A DNA stretch of 57,958 nucleotides from Pseudobutyrivibrio sp. (GCA_017934625.1 JAGBJE010000122.1:1-57958), one strand, 5' to 3'; numbered from the stretch's first letter, positions 24,143 to 33,080 are shown. Numbers and translations: made by a program. Notes: generated by a model not told the origin, from the letters alone.

Positions 24143-25402
24143 TTATCTATTGAAAAACTCTACGAATTCCTCATAGCCTTCTGCTGAAAGCTGTTCCTTC
24201 TGGAACTTCTTGTTCTTGTTCATACGTACAACAAGAACTGTCTGCCCATCCCCACGGGCTGCCTTAGCCTGTGCCATAACCTCTGCAAGCTTATCTGCTG
24301 GATATCCCTTCTCAACAAGATAAGCAACCTTCTTATTAGCACCTGGCACCTTGAAGCCCTGCTCCATAAGAAGAAGTATGATACGCTCGAATCCGATTGA
24401 GAAACCACATGCAGGTGTGTTCTGACCTGTGAAGTTACCAATCATCTTATCGTAACGTCCACCGCCACCGCAGCTTCCGCCGAACTCTGGGATAGCGATT
24501 TCGAAGATAGTACCTGTGTAGTAGCTCATACCACGTACAAGTGTAGGATCAAATACAAGCTCAAACTCAGCTTCCTTAGTGGCATTGACAGCTGTTGCAA
24601 TCTCACGCATCCAGTTAGCTACTTCCTCATCAAGGAACTCGCCAAGCTTAGAAAGTAAGATGTTCATGCCATCAGCAACATCCTTTACGCCATCAAGAGC
24701 TGCAAAAAGTCCTACGTATTTATCGATAGACTCCTGTGAATAGCCAGCCTCAAGAAGCTCCTTTGATACTCCATCAAGACCAATCTTATCCATCTTATCA
24801 AGTGTAATAAAGATTGAATCGTAATCTTCCTCTGCAAAGCCTGCGTATGCAGCCATAGCCTTAAGGATACGACGCTCGTTAATGCGGATTTCAAAATTCT
24901 TAAAGCCAATGCGACCAAGTGTTGTAGTAGTTGCAAGGATAAGCTCTATCTCTGCAAGATTGCTAGGCTCACCAAGGATATCGATATCACACTGAGTGAA
25001 CTGACGATAACGGCCACGCTGAGGTCTATCTGCTCTCCAAACAGAACCAATCTGAAGTGACTTAAATGGTGAAGTAAGCTCGTTAGCGTGATTTGAATAG
25101 AAGCGGCAAAGAGGTACTGTAAGGTCGTATCTCATACCAAAATCTACAACATCCTCCTCTGTAGTAGCCTCTGGGATGTTAAGCTTCTCGCCACGCTTCA
25201 TTACCTTGAAGATAAGCTTTTCGTTCTCACCGCCCTGCTTATTTGAAAGGTTGCCAATAGATTCCATTGCTGGTGTTTCGATTGGTGTAAATCCAAATGA
25301 GCGATATGTCTCCTTGATAATAGAAGTAACATAATCTCTAACTTCCATTTCATAAGGAAGTATATCCTTCATTCCGTTAACTGGTTTCTTGTTTAAAGCC
25401 AT
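24143..25402 (-). CDS. hisS: Histidyl-tRNA synthetase
   Basis: 419 residues, typical length. Class II motifs are visible: YGFTPIETPAMES (motif 1 region), VWRADRPQRGRYRQFTQCDIDILG (motif 2), GMSYYTGTIFEIAIPEFGGSCGGGGRYD (histidine-binding), and GFSIGFERI (motif 3). It charges tRNA-His. The start overlaps the end of hemZ by 10 bases. Gene order rel-MBL-hemZ-hisS is common in Lachnospiraceae. Confidence 0.97.
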   Translation of the reverse strand: MALNKKPVNGMKDILPYEMEVRDYVTSIIKETYRSFGFTPIETPAMESIGNLSNKQGGENEKLIFKVMKRGEKLNIPEATTEEDVVDFGMRYDLTVPLCRFYSNHANELTSPFKSLQIGSVWRADRPQRGRYRQFTQCDIDILGEPSNLAEIELILATTTTLGRIGFKNFEIRINERRILKAMAAYAGFAEEDYDSIFITLDKMDKIGLDGVSKELLEAGYSQESIDKYVGLFAALDGVKDVADGMNILLSKLGEFLDEEVANWMREIATAVNATKEAEFELVFDPTLVRGMSYYTGTIFEIAIPEFGGSCGGGGRYDKMIGNFTGQNTPACGFSIGFERIILLLMEQGFKVPGANKKVAYLVEKGYPADKLAEVMAQAKAARGDGQTVLVVRMNKNKKFQKEQLSAEGYEEFVEFFNR

Positions 25403-26832
25403 TTTAAATCCTCTCTAAGTCTTTCTCTTTTTCTTTCTATCATTTCATCAATTCTGTCCATGTAAAGCTGAACATCCTTGACATTTTCACATCTTGTGAC
25501 TGTGGCGCCATGGTCTGCAACAAACTTGCAGGAACAGCCTGCGCCAAGTGCCATTATAGTTTGTTTTTCTTCCATTATCAAGATATTATAGAGTCCTTCT
25601 TTGCCAGAAGTTGCATATCCGATGTTCTCAAGGTTTGCTGCCATGTTCTTTTGTCTGTAAAGATAATATGGTATCAGATTAAGCTTTTTAGCTGTTTCAA
25701 GGCATGCATCCATGTGAGCCTGTGAGTTTTCGATTAAATAATCATCATATGCCTCTTTATCTATGTTAAGCCTTGCGGAGTGCTTCAATGCCAATGAATG
25801 CACCGTCAGATTATCAGGTGCCAGCTTTTCAATCTCTGATAGTGTGTATCTTACATCTTCTATGGTCTCACCGGGAAGTCCAAGGATTAAATCCATATTG
25901 ATATCATCAAAACCAAGCTCCTTGGCCCAACCGTATACCCTGTAGATATCCTCTACCTTGTGGAATCTTCCTATTAAATCCAAGGTCTTTTGATTCATGG
26001 TCTGTGGATTAATGGAAATCCTGGTGATAGGATGATTCTTCATTACCAAAAGCTTCTCGTAGGTAATGGAATCTGGACGGCCTGCTTCAATAGTGTATTC
26101 AAGCAGTGCTTTTGTATCAAAGTATTTATCAATAAGGCTAAGTAGCTTTTCTAGATGCTCCTCATCAAGAGATGTAGGTGTGCCGCCTCCTATATAGATA
26201 GTGGTAAGCTTTTTATCCTTACAAGCCTCTGCAGTAAATGCCATTTCCTTTTCAAGGGCATTAAGGTAATCATCTAATTTCTTCTTCCAAAGCCCTATAG
26301 GATATGATGTGAAGGAGCAATAAAGGCATGTGCTAGGACAAAATGGAATTCCTATATAAACAGAATATCCATTGTCATAATCTATCTTTGATAAAAGCTC
26401 ATGCTCCTTGTGGGAAACCTCAAGGCTAAGGGCAATCTTTTCATCAGAGGTAAGGTAGGTCTTTCTCATGTAATCTGCCACCTCTTCATCTGTAGCCCCT
26501 GCCTCTATCATGCCAAGGCTGATTTTGGTAGGGCGAATGCCTGTAAGAGTTCCCCATGGAAGTGTCTTTCCTGTGCGCTTGCTAAGGCTTTCGTATATAG
26601 CAAGCTTTAGACGGTTCTTAGTGTCAGGCCTGTTGGAATAATCTATCTCAACCTCTCTGCCATCTAATGTAAGCTTGTGATCTGCATATTTCACATCCAT
26701 GGTAAAAAGCAGCTCTTCATCTGAAGGTGCATCGGCAGTGCCGATTTTCACTTCCTCCTTAGGATAGAATGCCTTCACCAAGGAATAAATGTCGTATTCA
26801 AAATTATCTTCGTTTAACTTTACGTATATCAT
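25393..26832 (-). CDS. hemZ: HemZ-like radical SAM coproporphyrinogen dehydrogenase family protein
   Basis: 479 residues. The radical SAM cluster CPSTCLYCSF (Cx3CxxC) follows GIPF, and the HemN-like stretches TIYIGGGTPTSLDEEHL and DINMDLILGLPGET are present. HemZ proteins are distant HemN relatives whose role in anaerobes is unclear. The start at 26832 is chosen because GGAG lies upstream, directly against the outer stem of hairpin element C5; the longer open frame would be translated through that hairpin. Confidence 0.88.
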   Translation of the reverse strand: MIYVKLNEDNFEYDIYSLVKAFYPKEEVKIGTADAPSDEELLFTMDVKYADHKLTLDGREVEIDYSNRPDTKNRLKLAIYESLSKRTGKTLPWGTLTGIRPTKISLGMIEAGATDEEVADYMRKTYLTSDEKIALSLEVSHKEHELLSKIDYDNGYSVYIGIPFCPSTCLYCSFTSYPIGLWKKKLDDYLNALEKEMAFTAEACKDKKLTTIYIGGGTPTSLDEEHLEKLLSLIDKYFDTKALLEYTIEAGRPDSITYEKLLVMKNHPITRISINPQTMNQKTLDLIGRFHKVEDIYRVYGWAKELGFDDINMDLILGLPGETIEDVRYTLSEIEKLAPDNLTVHSLALKHSARLNIDKEAYDDYLIENSQAHMDACLETAKKLNLIPYYLYRQKNMAANLENIGYATSGKEGLYNILIMEEKQTIMALGAGCSCKFVADHGATVTRCENVKDVQLYMDRIDEMIERKRERLREDLKWL

Positions 26833-26843
26833 ATCTTTACTCC

Positions 26844-26932
26844 GTAAACTGTTACGTATACAAGCATATATATACTTCACTCGACAACATGTCTCGCTTA
26901 AGTATATATATAGCTTGTCTACTACAGTTTAC
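26844..26932. ncRNA. Long-hairpin element C5
   Basis: Outer stem GTAAACTGT / ACAGTTTAC (9 bp), internal loop TACGTAT / CTACT, then an 18-bp inner stem starting ACAAGCATATA and returning with one bulged A before GCTTGT, and a 22-base apical loop. On the minus strand the last stem base is next to the hemZ Shine-Dalgarno. The internal loop matches C1-C3. Confidence 0.65.
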
Positions 26933-26949
26933 TCTTCTAATTACTATAA

Positions 26950-27576
26950 TTACACTATGTACGGATTGTACGTACGCTCTTCCGCGATTGTGGTTGGTTC
27001 GTTGTGGCCTGGGTAGCAGATTGTGTCGTCATCAAGTGTCATCAGCTTTGTTTTGATGCTTCCCACCAGTTGGCTCATAGAGCCGCCTGGGAAGTCTGTG
27101 CGTCCAACTGACCCGCTGAAAAGAGTATCTCCCGTAAACACAATGCCTTCTTTTTCGAAATAATAGCAGCAACCACCTGGAGTATGACCTGGTGTGAACA
27201 GGCACTTAACTGTAAGTCCTGCAAGCTCTATTTCTTCATCATCCTTTAGAAAGATATCTGCTCTGTATGTTTCGCTGCTTCCGTACATATCTGCAGATAG
27301 ATTGATAGATGGATTTTTAAGCTCATCAGCGCAGGCCTCGTGTGCGTATATTTTTATTCCGTATTCATCTGCAATGGTAGCAGCCTCCCCAGCATGATCA
27401 AAATGCCCATGTGTAAGCAGCACTGCCACAGGCTTTGTGCCAGTCTGTGCTACAGCAGACTTTACCCTCTCTGCTGCAGAGCCCGGATCAATAATTATAG
27501 ATTCGTTTGTATCTTCATTAATAGCCAGATAGCAATTCTCCATTGCTGCTGGCAACATCACTTTTGCTACTTTCAT
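26950..27576 (-). CDS. MBL-fold hydrolase (glyoxalase II-like)
   Basis: 208 residues with the metallo-beta-lactamase motif THGHFDHAGEA, a second His in TPGHTPGGCC, and FTGDTLFSGSVGRTD and YPGHNEPTT completing the metal site, as in the glyoxalase II-like group. The substrate is probably a thioester or a similar small molecule. The ATG at 27576 has GGAG upstream; the frame extends 4 codons further to a TTG. It lies between rel and hemZ in the same direction. Confidence 0.9.
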   Translation of the reverse strand: MKVAKVMLPAAMENCYLAINEDTNESIIIDPGSAAERVKSAVAQTGTKPVAVLLTHGHFDHAGEAATIADEYGIKIYAHEACADELKNPSINLSADMYGSSETYRADIFLKDDEEIELAGLTVKCLFTPGHTPGGCCYYFEKEGIVFTGDTLFSGSVGRTDFPGGSMSQLVGSIKTKLMTLDDDTICYPGHNEPTTIAEERTYNPYIV

Positions 27577-27594
27577 ATTCCTCTCCAAAATGTT

Positions 27595-27626
27595 AGAACA
27601 GCTATCCTTTGCGAAATAGCTGTTCT
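27595..27626 (-). other. Hairpin between rel and the MBL gene
   Basis: AGAACAGCTAT (27595-27605) and ATAGCTGTTCT (27616-27626) form an 11-bp stem. No T-run follows on the minus strand, so it is more likely an mRNA-processing or stability element than a terminator. Confidence 0.5.
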
Positions 27627-27652
27627 ATATAGTCATTACTATTTATTTCAAA

Positions 27653-29956
27653 CTATCCTCTAGGTCGTTCAACATCGATGATGGATTCAACCTGCTTAAT
27701 CTTTTCAACCAAAGAACGAAGCTGCTCGCGGCTTTGTGTGCCGAACTTGATGGTGATTGTGGCAACGCCCTGCTTGCTGGTCTTGGAATGGATTGAATCA
27801 ATATCGATTTCTCTTTCGGTAAAGATACGGGTGATATCCACCAGAAGTCCTGTACGGTTGTTGCCGTAGATGTTGATTTCTGTAAGATATACGCCACCCT
27901 TCTTGCCCTCATCCTCAGAATCGGTAGCCCATTCTGCCTCGATTAACCTCTCTTTTTCAAAATCAGGCAGGTTAATCATGTTGATGCAATCTGTACGATG
28001 AATAGAAACGCCACGGCCTCTGGTTACGAAGCCAACGATTTCGTCGCCTGGCACAGGATTACAGCACTTAGAGAAACGAACTGAAACATCGTAAATACCG
28101 CTAACTGTAATACCATTCTTAGATTTAGGCTTAATCTTTTCGTTGCCACCTGAATGCTCAGCAAGAACATCCTCATCTGTCATCTTGATTGGGTGGTCCT
28201 TCTGCCATTCAGAATACATTCTGTTAATGACAGCACCTTCCTTAATAGCTCCCTGACCTACAGCTGCAAGGCAATCATCCCAGCTGTGGAAACCGTATTT
28301 ATTCTTGATTAATTCCTGATATTTAGGCTTATTTACCTCGCCAAGGTCTACGCCCTTTTGCTTAGCAGAGCTGATGAGAAGATCCTTGCCCTTAGCGATA
28401 TTCTCATCTTTGGACTGACTTCTAAACCACTGGTTAATCTTGTTCTTAGCCTGTGAGCTCTTGACAATACTGAGCCAATCACGGCTAGGTCCATTTGTAT
28501 TCTGAGAAGTGACGATTTCGATTCGGTCACCATTTTGGATAACATAATCGATAGGTACCAGCTTGCCGTTGACCTTAGCACCAATCATGCGGTTACCAAC
28601 AGCCGAATGGATGGCATAGGCGAAATCGATAGGTGTAGAGCCGTTAGGCAAATTCTTAACATCACCTGATGGAGTGAAACAAAATACTGTGTCTGAAAAA
28701 AGGTTAAGGTCCGACTTAAGCAGGCTAGAAAATTCCTTATTATCAGAAATCTCCTGCTGCCACTCAAGGATTTCACGAAGCCATGAAAGCTTCTCCTCCT
28801 CGCCCATTACTGTGGAGCCTTCGCCACTTTCCTTATATTTCCAGTGAGCTGCGATACCGTATTCGCTGGTACGGTGCATCTCATAGGTACGTATCTGAAT
28901 TTCGAAAGGTGAGCCGTTAGGACCGATAACCGTAGTATGCAAAGACTGATACATGTTAGGCTTAGGCATAGCAATATAGTCCTTAAAACGGCCAGGGATT
29001 GGAGTGTACATCTCATGGATAACACCAAGGGCTGCATAACAATCCTTGATAGAATCAACAATAATGCGCACTGCAAACAAATCATATATCTGATCGATGG
29101 TCTTATTCTGATTAACCATCTTCTTGTAAATGCTGAAGAAGTGCTTAGCTCTTCCGTAAACCTCTGCATCAATATCAGCAGCCTTGATGTGCTTAGACAC
29201 ATCTTCTACCAAAGAGTTAATATATTCGTTACGCTGAGTCTTTCTAAGGGCGACCTTTTCCACTAAATCATAGTATGCATCAGGCTCAAGATATTTCAGA
29301 GATAAATCATCCAGCTCAATCTTGACCTTGCTAATACCAAGACGCTGAGCAAGTGGAGCGTAAATCTCCATAGTCTCCTTAGCCTTTTCCTTCTGCTTCT
29401 CAGGGCGCATGTACTTTAGCGTACGCATGTTGTGAAGCCTATCTGCAAGCTTGATAAGGATGACGCGGATATCCTTAGCCATAGCAAGGAACATCTTACG
29501 AAGATTCTCCGCCTGGATTTCCACCTTATCAGCATCATAATTCAATTGACCTAATTTGGTGACGCCATCTACCAGCTCTGCAACTTCATCAGAGAACTCT
29601 GCTGCTATCTCTTCCTTAGTATATATGGTGTCCTCCACCACATCATGAAGAAGACCTGCAACGATAGTCTCTTTATCCAGCTCTAGATCTGCCAGAATGA
29701 TTGCAACGCAAAGCGGATGAATGATGTAAGGCTCCCCAGACTTACGGACCTGGCCCTCATGAGCCTTGCTGGCAAGCTGATAGCCCTTTTCAATCATAGA
29801 AATATCAGTGTTAGGATGGTACTTGCGGACCCTATCGATAAGCTCCTTGTAAAGCACATCCGGGTCAACAAAATCTTCCGTGGCAATGACACCATGTCCA
29901 TCCATCGCAACCTTATTCTCTAGCTGTTCTAAATCGGTCTGATTGTAATCTGACAT
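27653..29956 (-). CDS. rel: Bifunctional (p)ppGpp synthetase/hydrolase
   Basis: 767 residues, the full RSH layout: HD hydrolase domain (KSGEPYIIHPLCVA and LLHDVVEDT), synthetase domain (RIIVDSIKDCYAALGVIHEMY, GRFKDYIAMPKPNMYQSLHTTV), TGS (VFCFTPSGDVKNLPNGSTPIDFAYAIH), a zinc-finger/helical region (RFSKCCNPVPGDEIVGF) and a C-terminal ACT domain. It makes and degrades the stringent-response alarmone. The ATG at 29956 has a GGTGGTGAT ribosome site. Confidence 0.96.
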   Translation of the reverse strand: MSDYNQTDLEQLENKVAMDGHGVIATEDFVDPDVLYKELIDRVRKYHPNTDISMIEKGYQLASKAHEGQVRKSGEPYIIHPLCVAIILADLELDKETIVAGLLHDVVEDTIYTKEEIAAEFSDEVAELVDGVTKLGQLNYDADKVEIQAENLRKMFLAMAKDIRVILIKLADRLHNMRTLKYMRPEKQKEKAKETMEIYAPLAQRLGISKVKIELDDLSLKYLEPDAYYDLVEKVALRKTQRNEYINSLVEDVSKHIKAADIDAEVYGRAKHFFSIYKKMVNQNKTIDQIYDLFAVRIIVDSIKDCYAALGVIHEMYTPIPGRFKDYIAMPKPNMYQSLHTTVIGPNGSPFEIQIRTYEMHRTSEYGIAAHWKYKESGEGSTVMGEEEKLSWLREILEWQQEISDNKEFSSLLKSDLNLFSDTVFCFTPSGDVKNLPNGSTPIDFAYAIHSAVGNRMIGAKVNGKLVPIDYVIQNGDRIEIVTSQNTNGPSRDWLSIVKSSQAKNKINQWFRSQSKDENIAKGKDLLISSAKQKGVDLGEVNKPKYQELIKNKYGFHSWDDCLAAVGQGAIKEGAVINRMYSEWQKDHPIKMTDEDVLAEHSGGNEKIKPKSKNGITVSGIYDVSVRFSKCCNPVPGDEIVGFVTRGRGVSIHRTDCINMINLPDFEKERLIEAEWATDSEDEGKKGGVYLTEINIYGNNRTGLLVDITRIFTEREIDIDSIHSKTSKQGVATITIKFGTQSREQLRSLVEKIKQVESIIDVERPRG

Positions 29957-29990
29957 GATATCACCACCTTTCCAAAAATTTTTATTAAAT

Positions 29991-30019
29991 ATTATATAAT
30001 TTAACGGGGTAAAAAGCAA
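29991..30019 (-). promoter_or_regulatory. Promoter of rel
   Basis: Minus strand: TTGCTT (30014-30019), 17-bp spacer, TATAAT (29991-29996), about 35 bases before the rel start. Confidence 0.75.
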
Positions 30020-30050
30020 TAAACTCCATGCCGAAACTTATAGCAAAATC

Positions 30051-30079
30051 TAGACAATTTTGTCTTTTTTTGATAAACT
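30051..30079 (+). promoter_or_regulatory. Candidate promoter of the ABC-F gene
   Basis: TAGACA (30051-30056), 17-bp spacer, TAAACT (30074-30079), divergent from the rel promoter and 45 bases before the ATG. Confidence 0.5.
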
Positions 30080-30123
30080 ATTTCAGGTTTATTTTAATTG
30101 AGTTTTTGAAAGGACTATTTTTA

Positions 30124-31761
30124 ATGATTCAAGCAAATAATGTCACTCTTCGTTTTGGCAAGAAAGCCTTATTTGAAGAGGTTAATATCAAATTTACAGA
30201 GGGTAACTGCTACGGTATCATCGGTGCTAACGGTGCTGGTAAGTCTACATTCCTTAAGATTTTATCAGGTCAGTTAGAGCCTACCAGTGGCGAAATCACT
30301 ATGAGCCCTGGCAATCGTCTCTCATTCTTAGAGCAGGATCACTTCAAATATGATGAGTTCACAGCTCTTGATACAGTTATTATGGGTAATCAGCGTCTTT
30401 ACGACATCATGAAGGAAAAGGACGCTATATATATGAAGGAAGACTTTTCTGATGAGGATGGAATCCGTGCTGCTGAGCTTGAGAGCGAGTTTGCAGAGAT
30501 GGATGGCTGGAACGCCGAGTCAGATGCAGCTACACTTCTTAATGGACTTGGAGTTGATACAGAATTCCACTACACATTAATGAGTGAGCTTCCAGGTGCA
30601 CTTAAGGTCAAAATCCTTCTTGCACGTGCACTTTTTGGTTCTCCAGATGTACTTCTTCTCGACGAGCCTACTAACCACTTGGATTTAGATGCTATTGCAT
30701 GGCTTGAGGAGTTCCTTATTAACTTTGAGAACACAGTCATCGTTGTATCCCATGACCGTTACTTCCTTAATAAAGTATGTACACAGATTGCAGATATCGA
30801 TTACGGCAAGATTCAGCTTTACGCTGGTAACTATGATTTCTGGTATCAGTCTTCACAGCTTATTATTCAACAGCGTAAGGAAGCTAACAAGAAAAAGGAA
30901 GAGCAGATTAAGGAATTACAGGAATTCATTCAGCGATTCTCTGCTAACGCTTCTAAGTCTAAGCAGGCTACATCTAGAAAGCGTGCATTAGAGAAGATTC
31001 AGCTTGATGATATCCGTCCTTCAAGCCGTAAATATCCATACATCGATTTCAGACCAGCTCGTGAAATCGGTAACGAGGTTCTTTCTATCGAGAATCTTAC
31101 AAAGACAATTGATGGTGAGCTTATTCTTGATCACCTTACATTCAATGTTGGTCGTGAAGATAAAATTGCTTTCGTTGGTTCTAACGAAAAGGCTAAGACA
31201 GTATTATTCCAGATTCTTGCTGGTGAGATGGAGCCAGACGAGGGAAGCTACAAGTGGGGCGTTACTACTAGCCAGTCTTACTTCCCTAAGGACAACACAA
31301 ACATCTTTAATACAGACCTTCTCATTGTAGATTGGCTTACACAGTTTTCTGAAATTAAAGATGCAACTTATGTACGTGGTTTCCTTGGCAGAATGCTTTT
31401 CGCTGGAGATGATGGCGCTAAAAAAATGAAGGTTTTATCTGGTGGTGAAAAGGTACGTGTTCTTCTTTCACGTATGATGATTGAAAACTCTAACGTGCTG
31501 ATGCTTGACGAGCCTACTGACCACTTGGATATGGAATCTATCACAGCACTTAATACTGGTCTTCAGAAGTTCTCAGGTGTAATCCTCTTCTCTTCTCGTG
31601 ACCACGAAATCGTACAAACAACCGCTAATCGTATTATTGAGATTCTTCCAAATGGACAGATGATTGATAAGATGACCACATATGATGAGTACCTTGAGTC
31701 AGATGAAATGGCTAGAAAGCGTACCGTACTTGAAATGTCTTCAAATGATTTAGATGACTAA
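30124..31761 (+). CDS. ABC-F family ATPase (ribosome-associated type)
   Basis: 545 residues with two ABC cassettes and no membrane segment. The first has a good Walker A (GANGAGKST) and Walker B (LLLDEPTNHLD), but its signature is LPGALKVK instead of LSGGQ. The second has a broken Walker A (GSNEKAKT) but intact signature LSGGEKVR and MLDEPTDHLD. A charged linker (KEANKKKEEQIKEL) separates them. ABC-F proteins act on the ribosome as translation factors or antibiotic-protection proteins; which applies is not visible. The ATG follows AAAGGA. Hairpin C2 ends the gene. Confidence 0.9.
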   Translation: MIQANNVTLRFGKKALFEEVNIKFTEGNCYGIIGANGAGKSTFLKILSGQLEPTSGEITMSPGNRLSFLEQDHFKYDEFTALDTVIMGNQRLYDIMKEKDAIYMKEDFSDEDGIRAAELESEFAEMDGWNAESDAATLLNGLGVDTEFHYTLMSELPGALKVKILLARALFGSPDVLLLDEPTNHLDLDAIAWLEEFLINFENTVIVVSHDRYFLNKVCTQIADIDYGKIQLYAGNYDFWYQSSQLIIQQRKEANKKKEEQIKELQEFIQRFSANASKSKQATSRKRALEKIQLDDIRPSSRKYPYIDFRPAREIGNEVLSIENLTKTIDGELILDHLTFNVGREDKIAFVGSNEKAKTVLFQILAGEMEPDEGSYKWGVTTSQSYFPKDNTNIFNTDLLIVDWLTQFSEIKDATYVRGFLGRMLFAGDDGAKKMKVLSGGEKVRVLLSRMMIENSNVLMLDEPTDHLDMESITALNTGLQKFSGVILFSSRDHEIVQTTANRIIEILPNGQMIDKMTTYDEYLESDEMARKRTVLEMSSNDLDD

Positions 31762-31766
31762 TATTT

Positions 31767-31865
31767 AAAAAGCTCCTGTTACGGTTACAAGCATAATATT
31801 TCTACGCTCAGTTAAAAACACTTTGCTTTAGAAACATTATAGCTTGTTACCTACAGGAGCTTTTT
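31767..31865. ncRNA. Long-hairpin element C2 (also a bidirectional terminator)
   Basis: Outer arms AAAAGCTCCTGT / ACAGGAGCTTTT, internal loop TACGGTT / TACCT, inner stem ACAAGCATAAT / ATTATAGCTTGT with one bulged A, and a ~38-base apical region. T-runs follow on both strands. It lies between the convergent ABC-F gene and the 43-residue gene. Same layout as C1. Confidence 0.65.
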
Positions 31866-31873
31866 TATTTAAA

Positions 31874-32005
31874 TTAGCCTACGTATACAACGCGTAGTGC
31901 ACAATTAGAAACAAATTCAGTGACAATCCCCTTATCTTTAAGCTCGAAAGCCTTTCTAATAACCTCGTCTACTGTACAGCAATTAATGATCTGTCCTACT
32001 ACCAT
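31874..32005 (-). CDS. 43-residue hypothetical protein
   Basis: Begins MVVGQIINCCTVDEV; 43 residues, with a Cys-Cys pair near the start and one Cys near 34. I do not recognise it. The ATG is preceded by AGGAGG, and the upstream region carries a clear promoter layout (32053-32087) shared with the RiPP precursor operon, so it is very likely a real gene. It has no signal peptide or double-glycine motif. It stands alone between hairpin C2 and the NUDIX gene. A signal or regulatory peptide is possible but unsupported. Confidence 0.7.
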   Translation of the reverse strand: MVVGQIINCCTVDEVIRKAFELKDKGIVTEFVSNCALRVVYVG

Positions 32006-32052
32006 TTTTTCATACCTCCTAAATTTGTGTTTGTTTTTTTGTTTCTGAAAAG

Positions 32053-32087
32053 ATAATACCATGTGATTTGTCACATAAATGTCACAC
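32053..32087 (-). promoter_or_regulatory. Promoter with TGTGA direct repeats, 43-residue gene
   Basis: Minus strand: GTGTGACATTTATGTGACAA (32068-32087), 9 bases, TATTAT (32053-32058). The same 20-mer with two changes and the same 9-base gap to TATTAT stands before the RiPP precursor at 51954. The TGTGA repeats are 11 bases apart, one helical turn, and cover the -35 region. A perfect palindrome ATGTGA-N4-TCACAT (32061-32076) overlaps it here only. Confidence 0.65.
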
Positions 32088-32134
32088 AAGATATATTTTA
32101 TTTTTTAGCTTTTCCTTAAGTCCATCTCAAGGAT

Positions 32135-32590
32135 TTATTCAATGATGTAGTCAATTAAATTATCATCACAATCATAAATTAACTTAACAGAAAAGAAATC
32201 ATTTTCAGCATTTAACAGCTTTAGGAATACCCTATCTCCTTCCCATAGGTTAAGTTCAAGCACTTTATCAATATCTATCCATTCAAGCTCACCTTCATCA
32301 CACTCAGCCTTCATCTGTCCTGCGAAATCATCACAGGTGTAAAGAAAAGTATGCTCTGTCACATCTCCCATTACAAATGTTATAAATCCCCTGGCTGTAA
32401 TGCTGCCAGCTGTCAATCCTGTCTCCTCATATATCTCTCGCCTAATGCAATCCGCTGGTGACTCCCCCTCTTCTACATGCCCACCTACACCAATGTACTT
32501 GCCAGCATTGATATCCCGCTCTTTTTTGGTGCGATGAAGCATAAGGTATTTATTATCTTTTATGAGGTAACATAGGGTTGTGAATGTCAT
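32135..32590 (-). CDS. NUDIX hydrolase (MutT/8-oxo-dGTPase-like)
   Basis: 151 residues with a complete Nudix box, G-x5-E-x7-R-E-x2-E-E-x-G, in GGHVEEGESPADCIRREIYEETGL. The family hydrolyses nucleoside diphosphates linked to another moiety; a role in nucleotide-pool cleaning is the usual call for this group, but the substrate is not certain. The ATG has AAGGAGAG upstream. Confidence 0.92.
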   Translation of the reverse strand: MTFTTLCYLIKDNKYLMLHRTKKERDINAGKYIGVGGHVEEGESPADCIRREIYEETGLTAGSITARGFITFVMGDVTEHTFLYTCDDFAGQMKAECDEGELEWIDIDKVLELNLWEGDRVFLKLLNAENDFFSVKLIYDCDDNLIDYIIE

Positions 32591-32631
32591 AAGTTCTCTC
32601 CTTTAAATTGTTAATATTGGCCCTCTGCAAC

Positions 32632-32696
32632 AGCCAGCGACTGATGCACGGTGGCTATGCCTATTTTTTGCAAAGCAAGAGCGCCCCGAAGGGCTA
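32632..32696 (+). repeat. 65-bp direct repeat, left copy
   Basis: Begins ACAGCCAGCG and ends GCGCCCCGAAGGGC. Identical to 33228-33292 except for about 6 positions. Confidence 0.9.
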
Positions 32697-32753
32697 TGAC
32701 GGTATCTGTCATTGTTATTTCAGATTTTGGCATGACTTTGCGGAGGATTTTTA

Positions 32754-33031
32754 GTATATTCTCCAGCCTTCTTTAAAATTAGTTTATACTGTGTGAAGTC
32801 TTGAATTTATATACTTAGTTAATTCATATGCTATGCCTAGAGCAAGTTTTAAGTATATGTTATGTGAAAATGTCTCATTATATACTTATAAAGCGCGATA
32901 TCCCCAGGGATTCAATGCTCTGCTAGTATATATTTTATGATATTCACATTCTATATACCATTTTTTGTGAACCAGCTAATTTCAACCGACCTTTTAGTAT
33001 ATAATATCATATTTTCACATACCTTATACTT
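32754..33031. repeat. AGTATA / TATACT element array
   Basis: Three 37-bp elements begin at 32852, 32924 and 32995 (period 71-72): TAGTATATA at one end, ATTTTCACAT or TATTCACAT inside, TATACTT-like at the other; the first is inverted. A looser fourth pair spans 32754-32793. The distance from forward to inverted hexamer is 27-32, close to that in the 6.2 kb array. Confidence 0.6.
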
Positions 33032-33080
33032 TCCGCCACAAGGGAAGGAATTTATAGGATTTGTTGATGCTGAGGGTGTT

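Noticed and set aside
26833..26880. Longer N-terminus for HemZ
   Set aside because: It would cover hairpin C5 and lacks a ribosome site; the ATG at 26832 has GGAG and begins with the normal HemZ sequence.
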